From Bolinopsis microptera (Eukaryota > Ctenophora > Tentaculata > Lobata > Bolinopsidae): 64,000 bases of DNA. Shown piece after piece: positions 1 through 11,727 of this stretch (positions are counted from its first letter, which is position 1; each line of letters begins with the position of its first letter). The position numbers and the translations under genes were made by a program. A model generated the notes under the pieces. That model was not told the origin of the DNA. It worked only from the letters and a program-made list of their open reading frames with translations, and searched no databases. The DNA lies in assembly GCF_026151205.1 (NCBI RefSeq), contig NC_087072.1:21046103-21110102 (forward strand), written 5' to 3'.

Positions 1-50
1 CTGTTTCCACACAACATCCAGATTATCACATCTGGGATACTGTTCTGGGG
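1..50 (-). CDS. Ferlin FerB start (partial exon, cut by window edge)
   Basis: After acceptor TTTCAG the exon reads PQNSIPDVIIWMLCGN in phase 0, matching the conserved ferlin PQNSLPDIVIWML that opens FerB. The exon and the gene continue beyond position 1. Confidence 0.93.
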
Positions 51-523
51 CTGAAAGGGAGGGGGGTTAGGTATCATATCATCATACTACTCTAACATTC
101 TAGCAGAGATCTTAAACACAGTACGTGATAAAAAGGTGCTCTTTCCTCATAACGAACACTCATAATCGACCCATAACAAAGATGATTAATGATTATAAGG
201 TCACATGATTGCAGTTAGCACGCTGTTATAAATTTACAGTTGGACCTTTTTCCTGGGTTATTCTGGAAATTTTCCGTTCACCGTCTAATTTTAAGCATCA
301 AAATTGTTTGTAAACCAGTTAAACAGGATTAGTTGATGCGCAGTTTTATCTTCCATATCGTTTAAAAATTCTTAAATCTAGTGGTGAACACATCTATATC
401 GTGAACAGACATCCACACGTACACGCGTGACTGAACACGTGCACGCATGTTAACTACACGTGCGTCGTGCACATGCCAACATGTTACATAACCCACGTGC
501 AGTTGGAAAACAGGTCAACTAAC

Positions 524-634
524 CTCAGTTGCGATCTGTTGGAGTCTGTAAATATAACTGTCGATCTCAATAATGGCTTGCTCAATGTCTCTGGCATTCT
601 CTCGCAAGTTCACTGCCTCGATCAGGATTCGTTT
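524..634 (-). CDS. Ferlin FerA-region exon (last helix)
   Basis: The 37-codon exon (phase 0 to 0; acceptor TTTCAG, donor GAG|GTTAGT) encodes KRILIEAVNLRENARDIEQA and then IIEIDSYIYRLQQIATE. It is an amphipathic helix in the position of the end of FerA, just before FerB. Confidence 0.9.
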
Positions 635-1007
635 CTGAAACACAAGTTAATATTATAAAAGGTCTGTTAGTGGTGTGTACGTGTAGGAAAGACGGTAGAT
701 GTATGGTATGTTAGGCCGAGTGTAAACCAGGAAGGAATGCTTCTACTTTTGGAGAGCTTGTTATCTAGAGGTAATTATCCGACCATCCCACGAGCCGACC
801 AGCTTTGTGCTAACCACTTGCACGAAACATATTACGTGAGCTGTACTACCAGCTGGAAACGTAGCGAAACATTCCCTACCATAGCCAGGATGAATATATG
901 ATCGACAAATTTAAAAGAAAACCGGTGCGTTTTAATGACGAGCCCATAGAAAAGTAGAGTACGAAACTATGAATTAGTAATAAGAGAAGAAAGTTGAGAA
1001 CACTGAC

Positions 1008-1193
1008 CATCTCGTCGTCTCTGAGAGCGTACAACTTCTTGTCCAGTTCCGTGATATTTTTCTGAGGGAGCTCGAGGAGAGGCTGGTTGAGATCAATGAT
1101 CAGCTCATCCAGCAATTTTATCAGCTTACCTGCACTCTCTGCTAGAGGTGCTTTAGCTCTCATCAGGTACTTCACGTCCTTCAGATGTCCTTC
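1008..1193 (-). CDS. Ferlin FerA-region exon
   Basis: The 62-codon exon (phase 0 to 0; acceptor TTCTCAG, donor ATG|GTCAGT) encodes a helical segment starting EGHLKDVKYLMRAKAPLAES and including KLIKLLDELIIDLNQPLLEL. Length, position and heptad-like hydrophobicity fit the four-helix FerA domain. Confidence 0.9.
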
Positions 1194-1338
1194 CTGAGAA
1201 AGAGGAGGGGGAGGATTAGAGGTAGGGTAGGTAAAATCAGGGGTGTTGGGAATAAGCTGAAAAAACTCAAAAATATGCGGGATCCGAACCAAGCATTTCA
1301 AGAAATACCAGTATAAAAATATCAAAGATTGCTTGTAC

Positions 1339-1541
1339 CAGTCTGTCAATAGTCCTACAGATGAGGTTAAGACTCTCAATCCTAAACATGACATCCTCCC
1401 ACTGAGAGTTGAGCATGACACAAGGTTTGGTCTGGCCCCATGGCAGGTAGTAGTAGTGGGAACCATCGTACACAGGGTTAGTTGGCTGGGTGGTAGAGGG
1501 AGCTGGCAGGGTCGTGCTGGCAAACTTGTTACCGTACTCTC
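1339..1541 (-). CDS. Ferlin post-C2C exon (YDGSHYYYLPWG)
   Basis: The 203-bp exon (phase 1 to 0; acceptor AATCAG, donor CTG|GTACAA) encodes EYGNKFASTTLPAPSTTQPT, then DGSHYYYLPWGQTKPCVML and SQWEDVMFRIESLNLI. Dysferlin and myoferlin carry the same GNYGNKF and GCHYYYLPWGxxKPVVxL strings, whereas otoferlin diverges here. Confidence 0.96.
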
Positions 1542-1997
1542 CTGATTGGAGAAAGTCGTGTCACGTCTCATATCCTCCTTTTTATTATAAAATCTTTATT
1601 TGGAATTCAAGTTGTTTTTAGAGCAGAGTATTTTGGGATGAATAATTCTAATTTTATTTGTAGAGGAAGAAGCATGACGTGGGTTCGACGCATGTAATTC
1701 TTGGGCAATTTGTGGCTCTATTTACGATTTTCCCATCAGAGGAAATAAAATTAGTAGACGGGATTAATTGGGTGCGTCACTAGACGATGACTATGAAGCA
1801 ATCACATCAAATCACCATACTCAGAGGGCTGAGATGAAATGAGTATCATGACCGGATATCATTACCGTGGATGGGTGTTCAGTTGACGTGGCAAATGGTA
1901 TTGGGGTCGAATATATGATAGAGTTGTGATGAAGTGAGTCTGAAGTGGATGGTATTGATGGAAGTCGTCCTGCTAATAGTGTTAAGTATCAACTCAC

Positions 1998-2217
1998 CAA
2001 TACTAATCTCAAACTCGACGGGAGCATCTACTGGGTGGATCATGGTTCCCTCTAGGAACCCAACAAATAGTCTGTATCTCCTTCGTCGCTGGAAAGGCTG
2101 TACTCTTAGCCAGTCTTCTCCGTCTATATCTCTTAACATCTCATCCTTGCTTGGTTCTTGTCCAATGTTCACTGTCAGCTCTACAAGAGCTCTTCCTCTA
2201 AACGAACAACCCTCACC
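1998..2217 (-). CDS. Ferlin post-C2C exon (GEGCSFRGR, FEISIG)
   Basis: The 220-bp exon (phase 0 to 1; acceptor TTATAG, donor G|GTGAGT) begins GEGCSFRGRALVELTVNI and ends RRRRYRLFVGFLEGTMIHPV with DAPVEFEISI. It matches the dysferlin block GEGxxYRGRLLxxL followed by the basic RRRKYxLFxxF and QFEVSIG. Confidence 0.96.
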
Positions 2218-2382
2218 CTATAAAAACACACTAATTTAGAAAAAACATTGCGTAAGATCACTTTTAACAGAGACCATCGTCTAGAAACATATAATGACTA
2301 TGGCGCATTTCATCCTAAAAAGGGTTTCGCACCCGTGACCCGCCTCCCTAGCCCCACTCCCAAATAATCCTCTCTCACTTAC

Positions 2383-2563
2383 ACAGCCGCGGTTAAGAGG
2401 TTCCAGCTCGTCGTCCACAATACTCTCTCTGGGACTTCCGTAGAAGTTAACATAAGCGGGCCCGAAGGTGGGGAGGAAGCCCTCATCATCAGGATCAGCA
2501 GATGATAGCCTTGTCAGCTGCAGAAAGTGCGTCGCTATGATGTCGTCCCGGTTAAAGTGGTCC
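2383..2563 (-). CDS. Ferlin C2C end and GFLPTFGP motif
   Basis: The 181-bp exon (phase 2 to 0; acceptor TTGCAG, donor TGT|GTAAGT) encodes DHFNRDDIIATHFLQLTRLS, then GFLPTFGPAYVNFYGSPRES and DDELEPLNRGC. The GFLPTFGPxYxNxYGSPRE string is diagnostic of ferlins. Confidence 0.97.
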
Positions 2564-3503
2564 CTGCAACAATGGAGTCATTAGTCAACTTATCGATAAT
2601 TAGTTAATTACTTAATTGGATAACAACATCTATCATGATTATCATCAAATGGTCTCAATATCTGGGAATGTATTAACAGGAAGACTAATGTTATTAATTT
2701 GGCAATCCAGTAATTGGTCAGGTCAGAAGGAGTTTGTGGCCGTGTTTACTCAGCGCGAGTAGCGGTGAAGGATGTGATTATGTTTAGCTTGCTCGAGTCT
2801 GAGAGGAATCCCAGGTGACACCTGCCAGCAGCCTCATTATCCCTCTAATTAGTGTGATTAGAAGAGTTTGCTAATCGTTGTGGGCGTGCTGCGGCTGATC
2901 ACGTGGGCTAATTAGCTAATGAGTGTGACGTGTGTTACCGGGTGTGGTCTGTGTTGTGGGCGAGCAACTATCATGGAGGAGGGCGTGGTCTGACCGACCA
3001 GCAGCGAGGGAGAAAGAGAGCACGTGTTGCATCTAGAGAAGACATCTACCCTACCAATACCCGCCTCATCACAGATGTAGAGGCGGCTAACACGTGCACA
3101 CACCGCGCACACAGACAACCTTGATCCCAGGTCACGTGACATGCACGTATACAGCTAATGATGATTCAGTGGTGTAGGTACTGGCATTGTAAGGGTCTGC
3201 CAATGTGTGAATGTGTCGCTGCTTGTGACAACTCCTAGTATTCTCAGGGCGGGTTCGTTAAACTATATTATAAGATTATAGTAGTCACTATTATTATAGT
3301 AGCTCGAGAAGGGTAGCCACTATAATGGTATAGTGTACAGGACGCCACTAATTTACTGTACACAGTCACCAGACATGGCATTAGGATATTAAATATCGAT
3401 TACTGAGCCCAACCCTCTTACAACATCATGTGTTACTCCATCCTGACCAGGTTGCATCATCTTGGTTAAGTAGCGCATCATCAGGGTTAAGTAGAGCTGT
3501 ATT

Positions 3504-3836
3504 TTATAATACCTTCCGGGAATTATATCCACTAAAAGTCTCCGACACTGAGAGCTGATAATTTGCCGATATATCCCGCAAGGGAAGCCAAGGTATTATC
3601 AGCATAGACCTCAGACTGGCTGGCGGCAAGTTGTAAAACAAATAACACTGGCGTTCTATATATTAGACACTATATTGTATCATGCGCACGTATCGGATTA
3701 CACCCCTTCCAATTCGGAACCGGAAAATATTATAATACATAATACCTCCGGTTCTTCGGGCCGCAAATTCCCTCCAGCAAGCTGTCGGGAATTATCAAGC
3801 GGAGCCCGAAGAGCCGAAGGCATTATTATATTATAA
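3504..3836. mobile_element. 333-bp MITE, copy 1 (TTATAATACCTTCCGG ends)
   Basis: Shares its whole length with 54724-55057, including a nearly identical central block (ACACTGGCGTTCTATATATT). Ends are imperfect inverted repeats of TTATAATACCTCCGG, and a further copy of that end motif lies inside. In a ferlin intron between the two C2C exons. Confidence 0.75.
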
Positions 3837-4087
3837 TAAGCAGGCAAGTGCTGCACCAAGTGCTGCACCTGGTCACCATTTCAATACCCATTATAAGCAA
3901 ATACCGCTTGTTATTTACTGGTAGTTGTCATTATAACCCACAACCACTACCAGAATTGCAAACCGCAGTGTAAATCTTGACCAAGCAGAACAATTATAAA
4001 TCGGAGAATATCTTAAATTTGTAACCGCTATCTAAGCACACACGTACGAACAGACGAAAAGAAAGAACTTGAAATGTTAAAACTAAC

Positions 4088-4304
4088 TTGTCCATGAGTC
4101 TGAGCATGAGCTGTTCACACATGGAAGGCATCTGAACCCCTATGTTGAGCTCCTGAGCCCACTCTGGCGTGTAGGTCTTGTAGAGGACCTTTGTCTTGAG
4201 CTTCTTGCCCGCGAAACTGACGATCATGTAGGGGTCCACTAAATCGTGATCTCCGTGTTGCATCCGGAGTACTCTCTTCATTCCCTCAAAATAGTCAGTG
4301 TCCA
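4088..4304 (-). CDS. Ferlin C2C, first exon
   Basis: The 217-bp exon (phase 1 to 2; acceptor TTTCAG, donor AA|GTTAGT) encodes DTDYFEGMKRVL, then DLVDPYMIVSFAGKKLKTKV, YTPEWAQELNIGV and PSMCEQLMLRLMD. It carries the ferlin C2C hallmarks VDPxxxVSFAGKxxxTK and FPSMCExMxxRxxD. Confidence 0.97.
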
Positions 4305-4566
4305 CTGAAATTAGAGGGAGGTTATTTTTCACCGTCAGTATCATAGTTTTAGTCACTTACAATCGGTAACAAACTATCAGTAAGGTCCATAGTAGGTTGT
4401 CATTGATATCGAAAAGGTTAATATCAAGTCCATTACTATGAGTTGTAAAGGTTTAAATGTCGTGCAATCTAAAAGTTCACAGCCTGACCAATGTAGTTGG
4501 TTCTCTGTCAAATAGCATTTTTATCAGTTAAAAGTTTGTCAGTTTCTTAGATAGGAGGTAACTTAC

Positions 4567-4812
4567 TCTTGGGTACATCCTCAGCCTTATATATCTTAAC
4601 AGTGTAAGTAGCAGGCTGCAGCTGCACTCCAGCAGGTCTCAGCAGGTTGCTCTCAATATCAACCAGATCATCACTGGATGAGGACTTGGGAGGGATCTTC
4701 AGCTTGTCTCCGGGTCCCAGGATTGAGATGGAGATCTTGACATAACCCTTTGCCCCGGACTCCTTGTCCTCTGGGTCTGTTAACAGTACCCACTTGTGTA
4801 CGAACTGGTGAT
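4567..4812 (-). CDS. Ferlin FerI domain and start of C2C
   Basis: The 246-bp exon (phase 1 to 1; acceptor CCTCAG, donor A|GTAAGT) encodes HQFVHKWVLLTDPEDKESGA followed by KGYVKISISILGPGD. This is the core of FerI. It continues with DIESNLLRPAGVQLQPATYT and the first strand of C2C (VKIYKAEDVPKS). The match to ferlins is strong across the whole exon. Confidence 0.97.
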
Positions 4813-5025
4813 CTGAGGGAGCAGAGTTAGTCACTTAACTGGAGGGGTGACAGAGGAAAAGTTCCTAACTAGAGGGCAGGTGAGGACTGAGGGGTGACAG
4901 AGTTCATACAAGTTCCCCCTAATAATAACAGGTACTCAGCCCTCCTAACTAACGCATCACAAGGCGTGGAATCACGTCAGGAGCGCTATAATCTAACAAT
5001 AGTGTAATGTCCAGTTAGTACCCAC

Positions 5026-5170
5026 CTGCAGATTCGTAGACAAGTCCAAGGTCGAACTTAAATGCTCCTATAAGCGAGTCAGATCTGATCTTTCTGGAGT
5101 TGAGTACCTCTATCGTAACCGGCTCATCACACAGGTCAAGAGCGGAGCAGTTGAAATCAAAGAACAATAC
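5026..5170 (-). CDS. Ferlin C2B, second exon
   Basis: The 145-bp exon (phase 0 to 1; acceptor CTCCCAG, donor CAG|GTGGGT) encodes VLFFDFNCSALDLCDEPVTI, a VLNSRKIRSDSLIG strand-turn, then FKFDLGLVYESA. It aligns with the LFFxxxxxxxELxDEPIxI and LLGEFRMDVGxxY blocks of dysferlin C2B. Confidence 0.95.
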
Positions 5171-5320
5171 CTGGGAGTGATGTGATGTATGACTAACAAT
5201 GAAGAATTGGTGGCTACACCGAGTAAAATGCGTTTCACTGCCTTATTTACAGAATTTGTCTGGACATCAAGGAAGTGAAATGAATCTTGGTTTTAGTGAA
5301 ACATTTTAACATCTAACATG

Positions 5321-5553
5321 GAGATAAGAACTTCTTATCGAGGAACATATAATAAAGAGATAAGAACTTCTTATCATGGGAAATTTTTAAGAAATAGGTA
5401 ACAACTTCTTAGCAGGGAATTTATAAGAAAGGGATAACAATTTCTTAGCAGGGAATTTATAAGAAAGAGATAAAAACTTCTTATCAGGGAATTTATAAGA
5501 AAGAGATAACAAATTCTTATCCGGATATATATAAGAAAGAGATAAGAACTGAT
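5321..5553. repeat. ~37-bp tandem repeat (AAGAAAGAGATAACAACTTC)
   Basis: Six degenerate copies of GAGATAAGAACTTCTTATC plus GGGAATTTATAAGAAA. It fills most of the intron between the two C2B exons, ending 8 bp from the donor of exon 5562-5693. Confidence 0.85.
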
Positions 5554-5561
5554 AAACTGAC

Positions 5562-5693
5562 CTCGTCCCACAGAGGCTTGTTGGTAGATTTCTGGACTCT
5601 AGTGTGTTTAGATTGCTTCCCCACGTGGATATTACAAACTGGGTGGATGTTTCCTCCCAGCAGTTTCCTGCCCTCGTGTATATTAACTCTGAC
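5562..5693 (-). CDS. Ferlin C2B, first exon
   Basis: The 44-codon exon (phase 0 to 0; acceptor CGCAG, donor GAG|GTCAGT) encodes VRVNIHEGRKLLGGNIHPVC and then SKHTRVQKSTNKPLWDE. It matches the ferlin C2B pattern VxVxEGRxLxGxNIxPV. As is usual for this domain, the loop carries Asn-Ile-His-Pro instead of the Asp-Pro of a Ca2+ site. Confidence 0.95.
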
Positions 5694-6151
5694 CTGCGTA
5701 GATAGATGATCATAATTATGTTCCGATCATAATTAATTTGCTAAATGGTCTTCCAAGCCTAATTTATAGGGAGACCATTTAGCAAATTAATATTATAATT
5801 GTTTAACTTTATGTAACTAGATTTAAAGGATAAAGGCTACTAAGGAGAGAACAAGAGCTTACGACTCAGTTAGTTCATCAAAAAACGTTACGGCCCGCTC
5901 AGAAATAAATTCAATTTTTAAGGGTTGAATTTTGAATATAACTCATTATAAATTTGATCGCCAGTGTATAGCTATTTCTCTAATGACGATTTCCATTTAA
6001 CGGCCAGGAGATAATGATTATATATGACTGTGATAATTGAAGGTAATCTCAGCAGTGGGCTTATAAAATTACACGAAATATTACATTATTTGCTGAGAAA
6101 ATAGTTATTTGAGAGAAGGGTCGTCTGAGACAATTTGAAACTAGCTTTTAC

Positions 6152-6218
6152 CTGGAAGTCTTGCTTTTTGGTCGAGAGTTTAGAACGATCAATGCTAGAT
6201 CGTGGAGCTGCTATTACA
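6152..6218 (-). CDS. Ferlin shared exon before C2B
   Basis: The 67-bp exon enters in phase 2 and leaves in phase 0 (acceptor TTTCAG, donor CAG|GTAAAA). It encodes VIAAPRSSIDRSKLSTKKQD followed by FQ. The KxQDFQ end matches the KPQDFQ that precedes C2B in vertebrate dysferlin. Four upstream exons (15313, 11364, 7537, 6699) end in the phase this exon needs. Confidence 0.9.
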
Positions 6219-6698
6219 CTGAAATGGAATGAATGTGAATTTTCATCGAGATTTCAAGTCTAAAAATATTTTATATGATGTTTTATTAAACTAATTTAGT
6301 GCCTGAATATTAGATAAATAGTTAATTGATTAAGTGCTTTTAGCGGGTAAAACAATGCTAAACAAAGCGGTTTCCACTTTCCTGAACAGCGTTAGTGAGT
6401 CCTATTATAATCAAACAACATCACTCCCTAAACACTAAACCCACTTAATCCCACTCCCCGAGTATTATTTAAGCAAAGAATAACGGTTCTGATGAGAATA
6501 TATGGTAGGTTCGCAAGGATCCTGAACCGACTGCATTGCCGTTTTTATTACTGGATCCGACCTGTCAGACCGGACAGGATTCCTGGCAAAACAGGCCGAA
6601 CACTGAACTGATCCAGACCCGATCGGTGCAAAATTATATCGGAGCGGACCGGATTTCCGGTCGATTATTGGACTCCAAAAGAATAAAAGATCGCGTAC

Positions 6699-6799
6699 TC
6701 GTCATATTGAGCAGTTTTGACTTTCTCGCGGATTTCTTCTTTAGGCTGTCCTGAAACCTCGACTATCTCCTCATCTTCCTCAAGTTCATCAGGGTCCAT
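6699..6799 (-). CDS. Ferlin alternative first exon (short acidic, C2A-less start)
   Basis: The exon encodes 33 residues starting MDPDELEEDEEIVEVSGQPK, followed by a lysine-rich end (EEIREKVKTAQYDE). A TAA lies in frame upstream. The donor GA|GTACGC leaves phase 2, as does the 7.5-kb exon, and matches the acceptor at 6218. It is the most downstream candidate start and would give the shortest ferlin, beginning just before C2B. Confidence 0.58.
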
Positions 6800-7536
6800 G
6801 ATACAATAAAATTCTCCGTCTTACTAAATAACGGTCAGTTGCACAACAAATCTCAACACCACAAGTGGGAAATGATCGTCCTGTAGTCAATCCGGCTACG
6901 TCCTATTTAATTCTGTATATGGAGATAACCAGCCCTAAGATTGGCAATTAAAATCTAGGCAGGGTAAGAAAGGTGCGATCGGATTGGCGGATTGACCGGA
7001 CACGTGCCCAGGTTAGATTGTCATGTGTGAACTGGTCAAGGTTTGACTGGTCGACATCCTGTGACTAATCCACCCTCATAATTGATAGGCTGGAAAAGTG
7101 CGCTGACGATTTTAGTATAACTGTGATAATTACAAAATTTCAGCACCTACCACCGGATAATTTCTAATTTTAAGGATAAGATCTTGCGATCGGGATCAGG
7201 ATAATTCGGGAAAGAAAGACGCAGCACTGAATGATTTGTCAGCCGGGGTGCAATATCATTAATCAGCGCTGATAGGTGCTGCCAATGGTATCGCATCACA
7301 GTGACTTCTCTCACAACAGTTAACTGATTAGTCAGCTATTACCGGACGGGAGACCGATCTGACCTGGTACAGAGTTGACAAATCTGAACAATTTCACAAC
7401 ATTCTACGTAACGAGACTTGCCCATCCCTCGTTCGAGACACTGATACTTTCGCCGCTAACCGACCACAATTAACAATAAACTCAGCTGAGTAATCTAAAT
7501 GGGAGGGAAAGTGAGAGGTGGGGTGTGAACACGTAC

Positions 7537-7877
7537 TTGCCGTAGTAGCGGTGGTCATTCTTGAAGATCTTCTTGATCTTGTGCTTCAGGGGCAGGTTTT
7601 CAGGGTTCATGGGTAGATTTCTCTTCTGGTTCTTCATTGACTCCATGTACTCCTTATAAGCCCTCTTTCCTCCCAGCCTTTTCTCCTTAGCTGGCACCAC
7701 AACAGTTTTCCCATCTTTATCCTTCCCTTTCTTATCTTTGGGGTCTAAGAGCTCGTCCTCGTAGAGGTACTCATCATCATCATCATAGTCGTCATCATCC
7801 ATGATGTCCCCCGGGTCATCCACCTCCAGGGTGTAGTCATCAAACGTCACCTCACTCCGACTTATCTTATCACTCAT
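7537..7877 (-). CDS. Ferlin alternative first exon (acidic, C2A-less start)
   Basis: The exon encodes 113 residues starting MSDKISRSEVTFDDYTLEVD, then a run of Asp, a KDKKGKDKDGK segment and a basic end (LKHKIKKIFKNDHRYYG). A TAG lies in frame immediately before the ATG, although that TAG could also be an acceptor. The donor AA|GTACGT leaves phase 2, matching the acceptor at 6218. A shorter 5' UTR intron is possible at the TTTAACAG just upstream. The product would be a ferlin starting directly at the C2B linker. Confidence 0.65.
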
Positions 7878-8654
7878 CTATATCTGTTAAACAAACATTC
7901 GCCTAATGTAAACAAACGTTAAAGAAATTGACGGCAATGATTGTGTTTGTTTGTGTAGCAGCAGCTCTACTAAACCTGCCCACAGTTGCTTGTGGTAAAC
8001 TCGAATACAGGCCTCGGTCGACCCGCCCGCAACCCACTTAATTTCCATGGAAGTTGCCGGCCTTAATAGAACTACTTGAATTGTGATTGGCGGACTGAAA
8101 TTAGAGCGCAACCAACTAATTGGCTAAACGGTCAGACTTAAAGTACGCCTGAGGATTACGGAGAACGTTTGTAGGATACACAGTAGGAGGATAAAGCAGA
8201 TACTGCAGATATACTGTACTCAACAAGGCGGAAACTGGCAGGAAGTCAGGTTACTACAGACAGAGGTGATTCTAACTCTAACTAAACTCTAACTATACTA
8301 AAGGTCGGGCTAGGGCGTGTGAAGCGGTTAGCATGGCAACGCCCGCTTAAGTAAGATAAGTAACATTAACTCTGCGCTCTAGCAACATACATGGTTTATA
8401 ACTACATAACTGCTTTCAGCAATGGACCGCAGACGAAACCATCCTATGCAGACAGCTATTTATAAACATCCTACAGTCTATTGAAAATGCAAGCTACCAC
8501 TGTAGCTGTGGCAACCGTTAAGATTGCTCGGAAATGACCTATGTAAATAACAAGTCATCCTACAAAGTTCATCCCACAAAGTTCATCCCACCTACGTCAT
8601 GATTCATGAGCACAACCGGGTTCTTGAGGTTTACTAACTCACTAATCACTATAT

Positions 8655-9200
8655 ACTTAATTAGATAAGAGGATAATACTAGTAATGAGAGGCCTCACAG
8701 AAAAAAGTAAGGAGACCACATACAAGATAACGTCAGAGAAGATAAGGGCCCCATAGATAAGATAATCATTCCCAAGCAAGATAATGGGCCCACAGGTTTT
8801 TACATTTATAGACAGGATAAGGTCCACATTATATGATATAGACAAGATAAGGTCCTCACTGACAAGATAAGTGTTGCACACTAAAGTAAAAGGCCTTCAC
8901 AGTCAAAATAAGGGGCCAGCAGATCTTCACAGATACCCATAGACAAGAAAGGATCTCCACAGTCAAAATAAGGTACAATATGATATGGTCCTCACAGACA
9001 GGAAAAGGTGTCCGTAGATCAGATAAGGTCCCCATAGACAAGACAAGTTTCACACCAAAAGAGAAAGCTCCTGATGACAAGAAGAACGCTACCTTCAAGA
9101 TAAGGTCCACGCAGACAAGAAAACCATTTCCGAAGAAAAAAAAGGTCCTCGAAGAGAGAATGTCACAAATACAAGTAGAGATATAGACGGATAAGATAAG
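8655..9200. repeat. Degenerate GATAAG-rich tandem repeat
   Basis: About 18-30-bp units of the type GACAAGATAAGGTCCTCACA, around twenty copies with heavy divergence. It lies 0.8-1.3 kb upstream of the 7.9-kb ferlin first exon. The open frames on either strand have no protein signal. Confidence 0.75.
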
Positions 9201-9867
9201 GCTTGTGCAGAACAAAAGAAGCCGGCCCATTAGAATAGAAACAATAGGAGCACAGTGGGGAGTACTTAACATTTTGAATGCAATCTTCTAAAACCATGGT
9301 CGTTTAAAATATTCGAAAGAATACATATTGCGGGTGGGATTTTTCAAGAACTAGATTATGTTGAAGTGAAGGTATCTAAAAGCTTGGAGAAGCGCTCCTT
9401 ATATAATCACTAGACTTATGTCTAAATCATGTATTTTCCAGACAGATTGCCGAACAAGGACTTCGCTAAACTTTACTTGGTTCAAGTCTGTGACAGTTCG
9501 ACCGTTACAGAACCATTTTCTGTCCTGTCATGTGATTACTATAACTACACCATTTTCTATCCTGTCATGTGACGCTACGATCACCGTAACTCCCATAACT
9601 GAACCGTTTTCTGGCCAATCACGGGCTGCCACGCCCTTTGGCCTCTGTTACAAGCATATATAATGCAGCCAGATTTATAACCTGTCACAGCATTAGTGTA
9701 CTCGCCCAACTAATTAATTCAAGGTCAGAGAGATTAATGGACAGTACCCAAAAAAGGAAGACAATCTCAAAAAGAAGCACTAGGCTCTGAGTACAATAGA
9801 TAAGAAGCAGACAAAGGTATCGATAAAAAATTTCCGAAACCCTGCACAATGTCAAACTGTCTAGATA

Positions 9868-9975
9868 CACAAGGCCACAATGTGTACCACAATGTGTACC
9901 ACAATGTGTACCATAATGTTCACCACAAAATGTACCACAATATGTACCACAATGTGCACCACAATATGTACCGTA
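9868..9975. repeat. 12-bp repeat ACCACAATGTGT
   Basis: About nine copies with small variants (ACCATAATGTTC, ACCACAATATGT). Confidence 0.9.
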
Positions 9976-9979
9976 TGAA

Positions 9980-11360
9980 CCTTTACATTAACCAGTCCCA
10001 GCAAAACATACTCAAATCATTACATTCACACGGGGTACTATGTGTGTACGAGGTGAGAGACTTGTTGTTGCCAGGCAGTTAAGTTAGGCTGCCGATAACT
10101 TGCAGAGGTCATCAGCCAAAACAAAACTAACCCCAGTATTGCAAGCCAGTAACTCTTGTTATATTATAGAATAGAGGCCCGCGGAGGGGGAGGGAGCGTT
10201 GTCATACCATGGTAGCAGAGTGGTGACTTGGATTGACAAAGGGGCTGTATAGGGGCGTGGTTCTTCCATTGTGCGGTCTTGATAAGAGAAGTATTTGCTC
10301 CATTAGTCTACTTGAGATGAACTCCTCCAAAAGATACGTGCTGTATAGATACTGTATGTATTGTACCGTGTTGGTCACACTGACACATCAGATCTAAACT
10401 CAGAGCACTGAGTAGATATCTCTAATATTCCATCTGAATCTCAGAGAGAGCAACCAAATTACTGGACACTAGGGCAGACTGGAGCGGACAGAGCGGTTAC
10501 CAGCTTTATTTGTCTGTCAGGTTAGCTGACCAGTTAAAAGTTCAAAGAGTAGACATCTAAGAAGAGAGAAAGGTTGGTGTCTCTCTAACTCAGGTTAATA
10601 TAAGTAGTTTATATGCTGTCTTCATGATGCCTGGTGACTGGCCCTCACTCAATCTCAACAGTTTTGTTGTACGACATGTCTTGATTATGCAAATAAATGA
10701 CAGTAATCTTGGCTGCAAGATTTTAAATTGTATTTGAGTGGATTGAATGCTTTTAGCTGAATGGTTCTTTTAAATAATCCATCGCTGAGAGAAAACATCG
10801 TGAGATTGAGCAAGTTAAGAAATGCTGGCTATGTAACAAAATTTGTCAGACGGAAGAAACCCCCCAATTCCTGGTATTGCACCATAGGGGGAATTATCAA
10901 CAGCTGGGAACTGTAAATTATGTATCTGATTTCTGAAATGCAGATCATGAATCATGATTCATGATAATGACTCATTTAAGCCTCGTTATCTTGTCACACC
11001 AAATCTCCATTGCGAAGTGAGACACTCTCACTATGCAAATCTCGTCTGCACATTCAACGGTCAAGCAGAGTCTGCTAGTGCTTCATTCCTGAACCCGCCA
11101 TTCTTATCATGGTTGATAACATCTTGTTGAGGACATCAAGCGCGGAAAATTAATCAATTATTAACAATTTAGTTAGTAGTTACTTCTTTCATATCATATT
11201 TGAGATTAATAAACACCCCCTCCCATCCAGCATCCCCTATCCAAAATAACGAATATCTTAACAGAATAACAACACATGTAGCAACATTTAGCACGCTCAC
11301 TAAACACACAGCACAAAACACACTGCACGATTAAGAAATGTATCAAACCGTTCGTCAGCT
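9980..11360. other. Ferlin linker intron, no feature seen
   Basis: AT-rich sequence between the 12-bp repeat and the 11.4-kb exon. No domain, RNA or repeat of note was seen. Confidence 0.5.
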
Positions 11361-11363
11361 GAC

Positions 11364-11727
11364 CTATCCACAGGCTTGGAGGGACGGTTAGGAGCCCCCG
11401 GCACAGCTATTTTCTCATCTGATATCCCTTCTTTAGACTTGGCGGGAGATTTCCCTGATTTACCTTCCTTTGCACGTGCAGGTGTGTCACGTGTCCCGGC
11501 ACGTTCAGTAGTATCACGAATATCTGGGTTTGTAGGTTGGTCGAACAAGTCCTCATCATCCATGATGTCTTGTCCGTATCTTGCCTTTCCCGTATGGATA
11601 TTGCCCATGGAGATGGAGCGTACCTTCTTCCCCTTCTTATTCATCTTACTGGGAGCCCCGGGGGACCGCTTACTACCGCGAGAAGACAGGTCCCCCAGCT
11701 CCAACAGTGATGACTCGTACCCCGCCA
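11364..11727 (-). CDS. Ferlin alternative linker exon (phase-equivalent to the 15.4-kb exon)
   Basis: This is an open block of about 121 codons, basic and probably disordered, containing RSISMGNIHTGKARYGQDIM and repeated AKEGKSGKS-type motifs. With acceptor GAGCAG at 11728 it enters in phase 1, and with donor TAG|GTCAGC it leaves in phase 2. Those are the same phases as exon 15313-15415, so the two could replace each other but could not be used in series. The acceptor has no good pyrimidine tract. The first in-frame ATG is internal (11644, MNKKGKKVRS), so a start there is the alternative reading. Confidence 0.5.

Noticed and set aside
8856-9272. A 138-residue hydrophobic minus-strand frame
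   Set aside because: It runs through the degenerate GATAAG repeat, and the composition is set by the repeat.
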